The notes under the pieces: model-generated
The model's input: only the letters and a program-made list of their open reading frames with translations
Database searches by the model: none
What the model was told of the DNA's origin: nothing
Translations under genes and position numbers: made by a program
Source of the DNA: DASXAQ01 sp036406615
GTDB lineage: Bacteria; Actinomycetota; UBA4738
Assembly: GCA_036406615.1 (NCBI GenBank)
Contig: DASXAQ010000001.1
Location: 1-64,000, forward strand
DNA: 64,000 nt
Direction: 5' to 3'
In this document: positions 1 through 7,332 of the stretch, in pieces
Numbering within the stretch: the stretch's first letter is position 1
How the letters are laid out: each line of letters begins with the position of its first letter

Positions 1-149
1 GTGACGTCGCCGGCCCGCGGCGCGGCCACGACGACGGTGGTCGCCGACCACGACAGGGTCCCGTCGGATTCGGGCTCTTCGGTCGGCACGGTGAACACCC
101 GCACGCCGACGTCGTCGACCGGCGCGTCCGGGTTCGGGCCCACGCCCAT
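1..149 (-). CDS. Enolase-superfamily (mandelate racemase/muconate lactonizing-like) protein, N-terminal fragment
   Basis: Only the first 49 codons lie in the window; the rest runs off the left edge. The N-terminus reads as a first beta strand of the enolase-superfamily capping domain, with the stretch VFTVPTEEPESDGT followed by a short strand ending TTVVVAAPRAGDV. This is the usual look of mandelate racemase-like proteins (from memory of the family). The ATG at 149 lies 3 nt downstream of the stop of the TPP enzyme on the same strand, so the two are surely co-transcribed. The catalytic residues are outside the window, so substrate cannot be assigned. Confidence 0.6.
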   Translation of the reverse strand, partial: MGVGPNPDAPVDDVGVRVFTVPTEEPESDGTLSWSATTVVVAAPRAGDV

Positions 150-152
150 GCC

Positions 153-1916
153 TCAGTCGATGATCTGGTCGAGCTTGTCCCGGAAGATCGTCGTGGCGAT
201 CGGTCCCTTGCGGGGCTGGCCGCGCAGGAACGCCTTCGCGAACTTGCTCGCCTGTTCGTAGGTGACCTTCGGCGGCATGGGCGGCTCGTCGGGATTGACG
301 GTCACGTCAACGAGCGCGGCGCCGGCGAACGAGAATGCCTCCTTGACGGCCCCCTCGACGTCGGCCGGCTCGTCGACCGCGATGCCGAGCCCGCCACACG
401 ATCGCGCCCATTCGGCGAACCGGATGGGCCGTCGGCGCCGCACGCCGTACTCGGGGTACCCGAGCACCATCTGCTCCCACAGGATCTGGCCGAGCGCGCC
501 GTTGTTGACGACGAACACCTTGATGGGCAGGCGGTGCTCGACCGCCGTCATGAACTCGCCCATGAGCATCGCGAAGCCGCCGTCGCCGACGAACGCGATG
601 CACTGGCGCCCGGGGTACGCGGCCTGCGCGGCGATCGTGTACGGCACGCCGGGCGCCATGCTGGCCAGGTTGCCCGACAGCATGAAGAACCGGGTGCCGC
701 GGATGTCGAAGTGCCGGGCGGCCCACGTCGCGATCGTCCCCGAGTCGGAGGACAGGACGGCGTCGTCATCCGCCAGGCGGTCGATGGTGCGCATCAGGTA
801 CTGCGGCTGGATCGGGGTGCGGTGCGGATCCTCCAGCGCCTCCATCGCGGCGAACCACTCCTGCATGGACTGCTGCGCCGCCTCGAGGAGCCCGCGGTCG
901 TCGTGGCGGCGAAGCAGCGGCTTCAGGGCGCGGAGGGTCTCCCGCGTGTCGCCCACCAGCGGAACCTCGGTCGGGATGCGGTTGCCGGAACGGACCGGAT
1001 CGATGTCGATCTGCACGACGCGGACGCTCCCGGGCTCGGGCAGATGCTTCGTGTAGGGAAAGTTCGTCCCCACCATGAACAGGGTGTCGCATTTCTCGAG
1101 CGCTTCGGCCGACGGCTTCGTCCCGAGCAGCCCCACCCCGCCGGTCACAAGGGGATGGCGGTCGGGAACGACGGCCTTGCCGGAGAGGCTCTTGACGACC
1201 GGGCTGGCCAGCAGGTCGGCGACGTCCAGCACCTCCGTGGCCGCCCCGATGGCGCCGGCGCCCACGAGCATCGCGACACGCGAGCCCTCGTTCAGCACGC
1301 CAGCCGCCCGCTCGAGCGACGCCGCGGGCGGCACGGCCGGCATGGCCGGCAGGGTTGCCGCCGACGAAGGCGTTCTCGCCGGCGCCGGGCCCGAGTACGG
1401 CACGGCATCCGCGTCGGCGATCTGCAGGTCGTTGGGGAAGGTGAGGTGGGAGACGGTTCGCCCCGTCAGCGATGTCTTGACCGCGCGATCGACCAGCGCG
1501 GGGATCTGGCCCGGCACGAGCGCCATCTCGTCGACGGCGGCGACGTCCATGAACAGCTTCTCCAGGTGGACGACCTGCTGGTAGTCGGTGCCGAGCAACT
1601 CCGTCTCCTGCATCCCGGTGATCGCCAGCACCGGCTGGTGGTCGAGCTTCGCGTCGTACAGCCCGTTCAGCAGGTGGATCCCGCCGGGGCCGGACGTGGC
1701 GAGGCACACGCCGAGGCGCCCGGTCGACTTCGCATAGCCCGTCGCCATGAACGCGGCGGCTTCCTCGTGGGCGACCAGGACGAACCGGATGCGGTCCTCG
1801 TGGCGGCGAAGGCCCTCCATGATCCCGTTGATGCCGTCCCCCGGCAGGCCGAACACGGTGTCGACGCCCCAGTCGATCAGCCGCTCGACCAGAAGCTCCG
1901 ATGCGATCTTCTTCAT
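153..1916 (-). CDS. Thiamine-pyrophosphate-dependent enzyme, pyruvate oxidase / pyruvate:quinone dehydrogenase type
   Basis: A full-length 587-residue member of the POX/acetolactate synthase family. The N-terminal PYR domain carries the TPP-activating glutamate in VAHEEAAAFMATGYA (near residue 51) and the ATSGPGGIHLLNGLYDAK stretch. The middle third looks like the FAD/regulatory-type domain. The C-terminal PP domain has VGDGGFAMLMGEF followed by VVNNGALGQI, the GDG...NN motif that binds Mg-TPP. The text around YQQVVHLEKLFMDVA resembles PoxB-type enzymes more than acetolactate synthase, so decarboxylation of pyruvate or another 2-oxoacid is likely. It is followed after 3 nt by the enolase-superfamily gene, which may share its pathway. 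Exact substrate unknown. Confidence 0.85.
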   Translation of the reverse strand: MKKIASELLVERLIDWGVDTVFGLPGDGINGIMEGLRRHEDRIRFVLVAHEEAAAFMATGYAKSTGRLGVCLATSGPGGIHLLNGLYDAKLDHQPVLAITGMQETELLGTDYQQVVHLEKLFMDVAAVDEMALVPGQIPALVDRAVKTSLTGRTVSHLTFPNDLQIADADAVPYSGPAPARTPSSAATLPAMPAVPPAASLERAAGVLNEGSRVAMLVGAGAIGAATEVLDVADLLASPVVKSLSGKAVVPDRHPLVTGGVGLLGTKPSAEALEKCDTLFMVGTNFPYTKHLPEPGSVRVVQIDIDPVRSGNRIPTEVPLVGDTRETLRALKPLLRRHDDRGLLEAAQQSMQEWFAAMEALEDPHRTPIQPQYLMRTIDRLADDDAVLSSDSGTIATWAARHFDIRGTRFFMLSGNLASMAPGVPYTIAAQAAYPGRQCIAFVGDGGFAMLMGEFMTAVEHRLPIKVFVVNNGALGQILWEQMVLGYPEYGVRRRRPIRFAEWARSCGGLGIAVDEPADVEGAVKEAFSFAGAALVDVTVNPDEPPMPPKVTYEQASKFAKAFLRGQPRKGPIATTIFRDKLDQIID

Positions 1917-1956
1917 CAGCCAGCGCCTCCTGCGGCCATCTGCGGCCGGGTCGAGC

Positions 1957-2298
1957 TCATCGCCTGCCGCTCTTGCGGTCCACCGCCGCCTGCAGCTCGC
2001 GCTTGTTCATCTTCGAGCGGCCCTTGATGCCGTGCTCCCGCGCCTCGTTGTAGAGCTGGTCGTACGTGCGCCCGCCGGGGCCGCGGTGCGACCGAAGGCC
2101 GCCGCGACGCCCCGAGGAGATGTCGCGGACCGACGTGGCGCTGCGCTGCTTGGCCTCGCCGGATCGGGCCCGCTCCTTGTTGACGGTGCGGGCGGCGATC
2201 TCCTCTGCGACGTCCTCGCTTCGCCCGCTCTTTCGAAGGCCCTGCTTGATGTGTTCGTACTGGCGCTCGCGCTTGGCGTTCCAGGCCTCCTGCGGCAT
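1957..2298 (-). CDS. Small basic protein with Rho-N-like C-terminal helix (plasmid stabilization-like family)
   Basis: A 113-residue, highly charged protein. The N-terminal half (NAKRERQYEHIKQGL and AARTVNKERARSGE) is typical of small actinobacterial proteins often named plasmid stabilization protein or DUF7218-like. The C-terminal 35 residues (TYDQLYNEAREHGIKGRSKM..ELQAAV) resemble a Rho termination factor N-terminal SAP-like helix pair, suggesting nucleic-acid binding. The start at 2298 is chosen because GAGGAGGGAG lies just upstream and homology begins there; the reading frame is open further upstream but has no coding character. A GTTT-N16-GGGTAG promoter lies 45 nt upstream, placing it in the predicted stress regulon. 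Biological role unproven. Confidence 0.75.
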   Translation of the reverse strand: MPQEAWNAKRERQYEHIKQGLRKSGRSEDVAEEIAARTVNKERARSGEAKQRSATSVRDISSGRRGGLRSHRGPGGRTYDQLYNEAREHGIKGRSKMNKRELQAAVDRKSGRR

Positions 2299-2342
2299 GG
2301 CGACTCCCTCCTCGAACGGCTGCTGGGCGTCCAATGCGGCAA

Positions 2343-2368
2343 CTACCCGCCGGCGCCGGCAGCGAAAC
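2343..2368 (-). promoter_or_regulatory. SigB/SigF-type promoter
   Basis: On the minus strand GTTT (2368-2365), a 16-nt spacer and GGGTAG (2348-2343). It points to the small basic protein gene starting at 2298. It is back to back with the plus-strand site at 2395-2420. Confidence 0.6.
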
Positions 2369-2394
2369 GTGGGGCGCTGCTGCCCGGCAGTTGC

Positions 2395-2420
2395 GTGTGC
2401 GGATGCGCGCGAGGGGGAAC
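2395..2420 (+). promoter_or_regulatory. SigB/SigF-type promoter
   Basis: GTGT, a 16-nt spacer and GGGAAC, 45 nt before the start of the small gene at 2466. The -35 and -10 each differ by one base from GTTT/GGGTA. Confidence 0.45.
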
Positions 2421-2465
2421 AGCCCAGGTACGGCCGCCGAGCGTGCGCCGGAGCGGAGGGATGCG

Positions 2466-2708
2466 ATGGTGAGCCATCAGGACGTGCCCAAGCAGGGCGA
2501 GAGCTCCGATCCGCCGCTGCCACAGCCGGCGGCGGCCGAGGTGGAGAGCGCGCGGCTGCTCGCCAATGAAGCCCGCGGAGCATTGCACGCGGAAGGGCTG
2601 CAGGACACGGAGATCGACCGGCTGGCCGACGAATTCATCGCGGAGGACCGCGAAGGCTCGGTCGGGACGTTCGTGTCCTGGGCCCGGCACCGCGTGCGTC
2701 GCGGCTGA
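2466..2708 (+). CDS. Small conserved hypothetical acidic protein
   Basis: An 80-residue protein with a proline-rich N-terminus and a helical C-terminal half (DTEIDRLADEFIAEDREG then TFVSWARHR). I recognise the pattern from short uncharacterised actinobacterial proteins but no function is known to me. The ATG at 2466 is preceded by GGAGGG; an ATG 5 nt earlier is closed at once by a stop, which settles the start. It sits divergent from the Rho-N-like gene, and the two appear to be transcribed from opposed stress-type promoters in the 167-bp gap. No membrane segment or signal peptide. Confidence 0.65.
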   Translation: MVSHQDVPKQGESSDPPLPQPAAAEVESARLLANEARGALHAEGLQDTEIDRLADEFIAEDREGSVGTFVSWARHRVRRG

Positions 2709-2721
2709 GCCCGAGCCGGCC

Positions 2722-3489
2722 TCAGCCCTCGGGTCCGGTCGCCTCGCGAAGGCGCGCCAGCGTCGCGCTCAGCAGCCGCGACACGTGCATCTGGGAGATC
2801 CCGACTTCGTCGGCGATCTCCGACTGGGTGCGGCCCTCGAAGAACCGCATGTACAGGATGTGCCGCTCCCTGGGCGCCAGCTTGCGCAGGTGCGGCGCCA
2901 CGTTCGCCCACTGGTCCATGACTTGGAGCGCGGCATCGTCGACGCCGATGGTGTCCGATGGTCCGAGCTCGTCGTCGCTCGGCGCATCGAGCGAGCTGGC
3001 GGTGTAGGCCTGCAGCGCCTCCATCGCCTCCAGGATCTCCTCCTGCGTGAGCCCGGTCCGGTGGCTGAGCTCCGCCACGGTCGGGGAGCGCCCGAGCTCC
3101 TTGTACATCTCCGACGTCTCTCGGTTGACGACCAGCGCCGCCTCCTGCAGGCGCCGAGGCACGCGCAGTGCCCACCCCTTGTCGCGGAAGTGCCGTTTCA
3201 GCTCGCCGACGATCGTCGCCGTCGCGTAGGTGGAGAACTGCACCTCCCGCGTCACGTCGAACCGGTCGACGGCCTTGATGAGGCCGATGGAAGCGACCTG
3301 CACCAGGTCCTCGACCGGCTCGCCGCGGCCGGCGAATCGCCGGGCCAGGTACTCGGCCAGGCCCATGTGCTCGCGGACGAGCTCCTCGCGCGCCGCCGGG
3401 TCGGACGCGATGCGCTCGAACAGCTCCCGCGTCCGCTCTCCCTGGTCCTGACGTTGCGTGGCCGCCGTCGCGTCCGTGTGCTCGGCCAT
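2722..3489 (-). CDS. RNA polymerase sigma factor, SigB/SigF/SigG family
   Basis: A 255-residue group 3 sigma-70 factor. Region 2 (about residues 35-115) shows LAEYLARRFAGRGEPVEDLVQVASIGL and FSTYATATIVGELKRHFRD, the hallmark of SigB/SigF proteins. Region 3 is at about 120-165. Region 4 (about 200-250) has LAPRERHILYMRFFEGRTQSEIADEVGISQMHVSRLL, a helix-turn-helix for -35 recognition. It lies 4 nt downstream of an RsbW-like HATPase gene, the classical anti-sigma/sigma pairing, but in the order anti-sigma then sigma. Known relatives read GTTT-N15/16-GGGTA promoters, and many such sites occur within 20 kb. Likely released from its anti-sigma factor by partner switching under stress. Confidence 0.92.
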   Translation of the reverse strand: MAEHTDATAATQRQDQGERTRELFERIASDPAAREELVREHMGLAEYLARRFAGRGEPVEDLVQVASIGLIKAVDRFDVTREVQFSTYATATIVGELKRHFRDKGWALRVPRRLQEAALVVNRETSEMYKELGRSPTVAELSHRTGLTQEEILEAMEALQAYTASSLDAPSDDELGPSDTIGVDDAALQVMDQWANVAPHLRKLAPRERHILYMRFFEGRTQSEIADEVGISQMHVSRLLSATLARLREATGPEG

Positions 3490-3493
3490 GTGG

Positions 3494-3874
3494 TCAGTTC
3501 CCGCCGGATCGACGACTGGTCAGCTCCAACACGGCGTCGCCCTGCGCGCGGCGGAAGTGGACCTCGTCGGCCAGCGCGGAGAGCACCTGCCAGCTGAACG
3601 TTCGCTCCACGTCCGGCGGCGGCCACGCCTGCCCCGCGGCGTCGCACGTGAGGCGGAGACGAACATCGCCGTTGGACTCCTCGACGCCGAGCGACAGCGT
3701 CGTGCCGCCCGGCATGGCCAGCAGCTGCGCGGCGGCCTCGGAGACGGCGATCTTCAGGTCTTCGATCTGATCGATCGTGTAGTCGTTGGCCGCAAGGATC
3801 CCCGCCAGCACGACGCGAAGGATGTGCACGTATTCGGCGCTGGCCGGCGTGGTGATCGTGACGTCGCCTTGCAC
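3494..3874 (-). CDS. Anti-sigma factor, RsbW-like HATPase
   Basis: A 126-residue single-domain ATP-binding protein of the anti-sigma/serine kinase type. The segment IDQIEDLKIAVSEAAAQLL holds the N-box (E-x3-N-like position is occupied by AAQ, so the classical Asn is altered). The rest is shorter and less conserved than canonical RsbW. GTG at 3874 is preceded by AAGGAGCG. It is followed after 4 nt by the sigma factor, so it is the best candidate for the direct inhibitor of that sigma. The weak N-box raises the possibility that it binds the sigma factor without efficient kinase activity. Confidence 0.8.
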   Translation of the reverse strand: MQGDVTITTPASAEYVHILRVVLAGILAANDYTIDQIEDLKIAVSEAAAQLLAMPGGTTLSLGVEESNGDVRLRLTCDAAGQAWPPPDVERTFSWQVLSALADEVHFRRAQGDAVLELTSRRSGGN

Positions 3875-3994
3875 GGAACGCTCCTTCGGCAGGGTCGCCT
3901 ATAGTAGTGCCCGTCGCAGTATCGCCCTCAAACGTGCCGGCCGGCCTGCGGACCGCGACGCGCGATCGAGGCGCACCAGCCGGATACGGAGGTG

Positions 3995-4336
3995 ATGACG
4001 ATCGAACTCGAACTGTCCACCGAGGTTCGCGAGTCGTGGGCCATCCTGTCCGTGAACGGCGAAGTCGACCTGTCCAACTCGACGCAACTCAAGGACGAGA
4101 TCGTCGGTCTCGTGTCGGCCGGGCATCCCCAGATCGTCCTTGACCTCGAGCACGTCGGGTTCATGGACTCGACCGGGCTCGGCGCGCTGGTGACGGCGCT
4201 GAAGAAGGTCAAGGAGGCGGATGGCGCACTGGTGTTGGCCAAGGTCCCGCAGCAGATCGCGCGCCTGCTGGACATCACGGGGCTCGACGGCGTCTTCGCC
4301 TCGTTCGCCTCGCTCGACGAGGCGATGAGCCGCTAG
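3995..4336 (+). CDS. STAS-domain anti-sigma factor antagonist (RsbV-like)
   Basis: A 113-residue STAS protein. Strand-helix pattern with VNGEVDLSNSTQLKDEIV then VLDLEHVGFMDSTGLGALV; the serine/threonine after MD in FMDSTGLG is the phosphorylation site of SpoIIAA/RsbV proteins. A GTG one codon upstream (3992) is possible, but the ATG gives better spacing from CGGAGG. Divergent from the anti-sigma/sigma pair and followed after 16 nt by another HATPase gene. Expected role: in the unphosphorylated state it binds the anti-sigma factor and frees sigma. Confidence 0.88.
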   Translation: MTIELELSTEVRESWAILSVNGEVDLSNSTQLKDEIVGLVSAGHPQIVLDLEHVGFMDSTGLGALVTALKKVKEADGALVLAKVPQQIARLLDITGLDGVFASFASLDEAMSR

Positions 4337-4352
4337 GTCACGGACCTCCGTC

Positions 4353-4793
4353 GTGACGACCGACGCCGTTGGGGACGCGGCCCCGTTCACGCTCGATCTC
4401 CCCGCCACCGCCGACGCGATCGCGATTGCGCGGATGTTCGTCGCGGCGGTCGTTCAGCACCTCGGCTGCGCGCCGGAGCAGGCGGAAGATGCGAAGCTGG
4501 CCGTCTCCGAGGCGAGCGTCGAACTGCTGGAGTCGGTCGAGCCGCAACGTCTGATCGTGAGCGTTGCCTCGGGCGATGGCGGACCCTCGATCATGCTGTC
4601 TTGCAGCATGATCGGAGGCGCGGGCGAGAAGGTGTCGGCCGCGGGCGCCAAAGCCGGCCCGCTGGCCGAAGCCTCGTCCGCGATGCGCCACGCGGTCCTG
4701 CGCGAGCTGTTCGCCGACGTGACCATGACGCGGGCGGGCGCGGAATCTCGGATCTCGTTCTCGATCGAAACGGCGTCCGGGCCGCAGGCGTGA
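4353..4793 (+). CDS. HATPase anti-sigma-like protein
   Basis: A 146-residue RsbW-like protein related to the one at 3494-3874: AEDAKLAVSEASVELLESV corresponds to its IEDLKIAVSEAAAQLL, again without the canonical N-box asparagine. The STAS gene immediately upstream forms an antagonist/anti-sigma pair with it. GTG start 16 nt after the STAS stop. Its existence next to a second HATPase suggests two parallel inhibitor branches, or one acting on the phosphorylation state of the other STAS proteins. Ends just before a strong hairpin shared with the convergent gene. Confidence 0.75.
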   Translation: MTTDAVGDAAPFTLDLPATADAIAIARMFVAAVVQHLGCAPEQAEDAKLAVSEASVELLESVEPQRLIVSVASGDGGPSIMLSCSMIGGAGEKVSAAGAKAGPLAEASSAMRHAVLRELFADVTMTRAGAESRISFSIETASGPQA

Positions 4794-4825
4794 CGCCCCG
4801 CACGGGCGTTCGCCCGTGCGGGGCG
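4794..4825. terminator. Bidirectional intrinsic-terminator-like hairpin
   Basis: A perfect 15-bp inverted repeat (CGCCCCGCACGGGCG, loop TT, then its complement) directly between the stops of convergent genes at 4793 and 4832. No long T tract follows on either side. Confidence 0.7.
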
Positions 4826-4831
4826 CACCGA

Positions 4832-5005
4832 TCAATGGAAGATGCTGACGCCCCCCGGGCCGATCAGCAGCCCCACGATGATCACGACGATGCCCGCGAT
4901 GACGCTGCCTCGAATGGCCATCACGATGCCCGCGATCACCAGGATGACCGCGATGATCCACAGCAGGGTCGCCACGCCTCCCGACATGGCAAGCAGTGCC
5001 AACAT
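4832..5005 (-). CDS. GPGG-motif small membrane protein
   Basis: A 57-residue very hydrophobic protein: starts MLALLAMSGG, has two adjoining membrane helices (about 12-30 and 33-49) rich in Ile and Val, and ends GLLIGPGGVSIFH. The GPGG near the C-terminus after a hydrophobic hairpin matches the small-membrane-protein family named for this motif (from memory). ATG at 5005 is preceded by GAGGAGGG. A GTTT-N15-GGGAAA site lies 56 nt upstream on the same strand. Function unknown; membrane stress protein by context. Confidence 0.72.
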   Translation of the reverse strand: MLALLAMSGGVATLLWIIAVILVIAGIVMAIRGSVIAGIVVIIVGLLIGPGGVSIFH

Positions 5006-5060
5006 GTCGCATCCCTCCTCGTCTTCCGATCGGCCGGCGCGAGGCCGGCACCGCCGAACC

Positions 5061-5085
5061 TTTCCCGATCGCGGACGCGCGAAAC
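5061..5085 (-). promoter_or_regulatory. SigB/SigF-type promoter
   Basis: GTTT (5085-5082), 15-nt spacer, GGGAAA (5066-5061), directed at the GPGG small membrane protein gene. Confidence 0.5.
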
Positions 5086-5145
5086 GCGTAGGATTCCCCG
5101 GCCTGCGTCGCGGCTCGCGACCGGTGGAGGGTTTGGATCGCCATC

Positions 5146-5451
5146 ATGTTGCTGAAGATCACGCCGGACGAGCCGCCCGGGACGTTCCGGCTCGAGGGCG
5201 AGGCGGACATGTCCACGGAGGACCTGCTGCTGTCGACCCTTGAGGAAGCCCGCCGCAACGGCCACCCAATCGTCCTTGATCTGTCGGGACTCACCTTTCT
5301 CGACAGCAGCGGCCTGAGGGTCTTCCTGCGGGTCGCCGCGTCCCTGGACCCCGCGCAGCCGCTGGTCCTTCGCAGCCTGACTCCGTCGGTGCGGCGGGTG
5401 TTCGACCTCAGCCTGCCGGGTGGGGTGCCCGGGATCCGGATCGAGGACTGA
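5146..5451 (+). CDS. STAS-domain protein (anti-anti-sigma-like)
   Basis: A 101-residue STAS domain: FRLEGEADMSTEDLL at the start, then PIVLDLSGLTFLDSSGLRVFLR, with the phospho-acceptor serine in LDSSGLR. The tail is truncated compared with the STAS protein at 3995 and ends in an acidic GIRIED. Probably binds one of the nearby HATPase proteins. RBS GGTGGAGG lies about 17 nt upstream, so spacing is long. Convergent with the MEDS-HATPase gene. Confidence 0.85.
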   Translation: MLLKITPDEPPGTFRLEGEADMSTEDLLLSTLEEARRNGHPIVLDLSGLTFLDSSGLRVFLRVAASLDPAQPLVLRSLTPSVRRVFDLSLPGGVPGIRIED

Positions 5452-5501
5452 GCTCGGAGCGCCCGGTCTCTCCGAAGGCCGCCGCGCCTCCGCGGACCCG
5501 G

Positions 5502-6374
5502 CTACCGGAGCCGCATGTGGATCCGCACGACGCTGCCCGTTCGCCCCGATCGGATCTGGACGAGGTCGCACAGCTGGTTGGCGAGCCACAGCCCCCGGCC
5601 GTCGGCGGCCCGCCACGAGGGGCGCTTGCGACCCGCGAGCGGTTCGTCGAGCATCCCGTCGTCGCGGACATCGCAGATGACCGCGCCATCCTCGCGCCAC
5701 ATCGAAAGCGACCCCCCGCCGCCGCCATGGCGGATGCTGTTGGCCGCCGCTTCGTGGGCGGACAGCACCAGGTCGTCCACAGCCGCTTCGTGCAGCCCCG
5801 CGGCGTGGGCGTGCTCACGGACGAACGAGCGAAGGGGCTCCAGCGACCGATCGCCGAACGCCATCACGTCGGGCATGCCCCGGGGCGCCGGCAGCGGCCG
5901 GTCGAACGGCGCCGACAGGGCCCGAACGCCGGGATAGGACCGGCTGGGCGAGGCCTGCCCTGCCTCCCATACCACCGGGTGGCTGCGGCGCGCTTCCTCG
6001 AGCACCACGTCGGGAAGCGCTCGCGCGTCGTAGGGGCACAGCAGCCGCACACGGGGCTCGTCGCGGAACGCGACGTTCACCAGCTCCTCGTGGCGCTGGC
6101 ATTCGGCCAATTCGGCGGGCGGGCGGTCGGGCCACGCGGACTGCCCGATCCCACGGACTGACCCGCCGGGTGTCGGGGTCTCGTCGACGAACGCGCGCCA
6201 CGCGGGGATGATGCGGGCAGGGTTCGAACCCAAGTCCTCCATGTCGGCGAACCGGATCCCAGGCGGGTCCGGGAGCTCCGCCCGAAGCGCGGCGATCCTT
6301 CGCGCCGGCAGGAGGACCAGGACGGGCTCGTCCGCCCTGACGGCCTCCTCGATGAAGGCGACGGCTCCGCGCAC
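5502..6374 (-). CDS. MEDS-HATPase regulatory protein (sensor/anti-sigma-like); true start probably upstream
   Basis: The C-terminal half (about residues 170-290) is a HATPase with VDDLVLSAHEAAANSIRHGGGGGS, the canonical N-box N-x-x-H, and DDGMLDEPL...GRGLWLANQLCD, the ADP-binding G-boxes. The N-terminal half is a MEDS (DcmR sensory) domain. The family normally begins with a strand such as HEAFLYADDAEF, and this text is encoded immediately upstream of the first ATG/GTG/TTG at 6374, in frame, back to about 6452. So the gene very likely starts further upstream although no ordinary start codon exists there; an ACG at 6452-6450 sits 6 nt after GAGGAG. Role: probably senses a signal and adjusts a STAS or sigma partner. 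Confidence 0.8.
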   Translation of the reverse strand: MRGAVAFIEEAVRADEPVLVLLPARRIAALRAELPDPPGIRFADMEDLGSNPARIIPAWRAFVDETPTPGGSVRGIGQSAWPDRPPAELAECQRHEELVNVAFRDEPRVRLLCPYDARALPDVVLEEARRSHPVVWEAGQASPSRSYPGVRALSAPFDRPLPAPRGMPDVMAFGDRSLEPLRSFVREHAHAAGLHEAAVDDLVLSAHEAAANSIRHGGGGGSLSMWREDGAVICDVRDDGMLDEPLAGRKRPSWRAADGRGLWLANQLCDLVQIRSGRTGSVVRIHMRLR

Positions 6375-6623
6375 GAACTCCGCGTCATCGGCGTACAGGA
6401 ACGCCTCGTGCAGAAACCCGGGGTCCTCAGGCAGCAGATCGGTCCCGAACGTACGTCGCTCCTCGGCGCGTGCTCCCTCGCTTCCCCCGGCGGATCAGCC
6501 TAGTCGATCCATCGGGACCGGCCGGACAGCCAGGTTTCGATTGCCGAACACCGACCGCGCCGCCCGGATCCACCGTCCGGATACGACGAATCGGACATCA
6601 CCGCCCGAGTACGTTTCGGCGCC

Positions 6624-6941
6624 GTGAGCGCAGGGAAGCCTTCTGCCATGCGAACCTTCCGCCTCAGCGGACGGCTCGACCTGACGAGCGTCGACCGAGC
6701 TGCGGATCTGCTGTGCCTTGCGATCGGGACCCCGGGCGATGTCTGGCTCGACCTGTCCGGCCTGGAGTTCATCGACACGTTCGGCATCCGTTTCCTGTTG
6801 GAGTTCGCCAAGGTGCTGGAGGACGGCACGCTCCACCTGGCGTCTCCCCCGGCGAACGTGGAACGGATCTTGCGGCTGATGGGCCTCAACGAGCGGCGCG
6901 GTCCCGTCCGCCTTGCGCCGTCCCTGGCCCGCTCGGCGTGA
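6624..6941 (+). CDS. STAS-domain protein
   Basis: A 105-residue STAS-like protein: MRTFRLSGRLDLTSVDRAADLL, then VWLDLSGLEFIDTFGIRFLLEF. The phosphorylatable residue is a threonine in FIDTFG in place of the common DSSG, so regulation may differ. GTG at 6624 is 8 nt after TACGTT, consistent with a leaderless transcript; an internal ATG at 6648 is the alternative. Its stop overlaps the start of the next gene (TGATG), so the two are translationally coupled. Confidence 0.78.
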   Translation: MSAGKPSAMRTFRLSGRLDLTSVDRAADLLCLAIGTPGDVWLDLSGLEFIDTFGIRFLLEFAKVLEDGTLHLASPPANVERILRLMGLNERRGPVRLAPSLARSA

Positions 6942-7288
6942 TGGACGTCGGGGAGCAGCGCGAAAAGCGCATCGCCCGCAACGAGGCCATCGCCAGGGAG
7001 ATCAACGAGGGCCTGGAGCAGGGGCGCTCCGCGACCGGGCTGATCCGGATGGTGTGCGAGTGCGGCGACGCCGGGTGCGAGCGCCTGATCGCCATCTCGC
7101 TCGAGGAGTACGAGCACGTCCGCAGCGACCCGACCCATTTCGCCGTCCTGCTGCCGCACGTGGAGGGCAACGTGGAGCGCGTGATCGAGGCGACCGACCG
7201 GTTCGTGATCGTGGAGAAGATCGCCCCCGCCGCCGCGGAGATCGCGATCGAGGAGGACCCTCGCGGCTCCGACGGGGCGCGCCGCTGA
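6941..7288 (+). CDS. Conserved hypothetical protein with CxCxDxxC cluster, coupled to STAS gene
   Basis: A 115-residue protein: an N-terminal basic amphipathic helix (EKRIARNEAIAREINEGLEQG), then MVCECGDAGCERLIAISLEEYEHVR and a folded C-terminal part. The CxCGDxGC motif looks like a small metal-binding knuckle. I have seen this protein type beside STAS/anti-sigma genes in actinobacteria but do not know a function. The ATG overlaps the STAS stop by one base, so the product is likely made in equal amounts with it and may act in the same switch. Confidence 0.7.
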   Translation: MDVGEQREKRIARNEAIAREINEGLEQGRSATGLIRMVCECGDAGCERLIAISLEEYEHVRSDPTHFAVLLPHVEGNVERVIEATDRFVIVEKIAPAAAEIAIEEDPRGSDGARR

Positions 7289-7332
7289 GGCTCGAGCCAG
7301 GCTTGCGGCCCGGCGGATCGATATCGGCGGAT

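Noticed and set aside
3900..3905. TATAGT as a leaderless -10 for a GTG at 3907
   Set aside because: The frame from 3907 is antisense-like shadow text overlapping the STAS gene. The box might still drive the STAS gene with a longer leader, but no -35 is visible.
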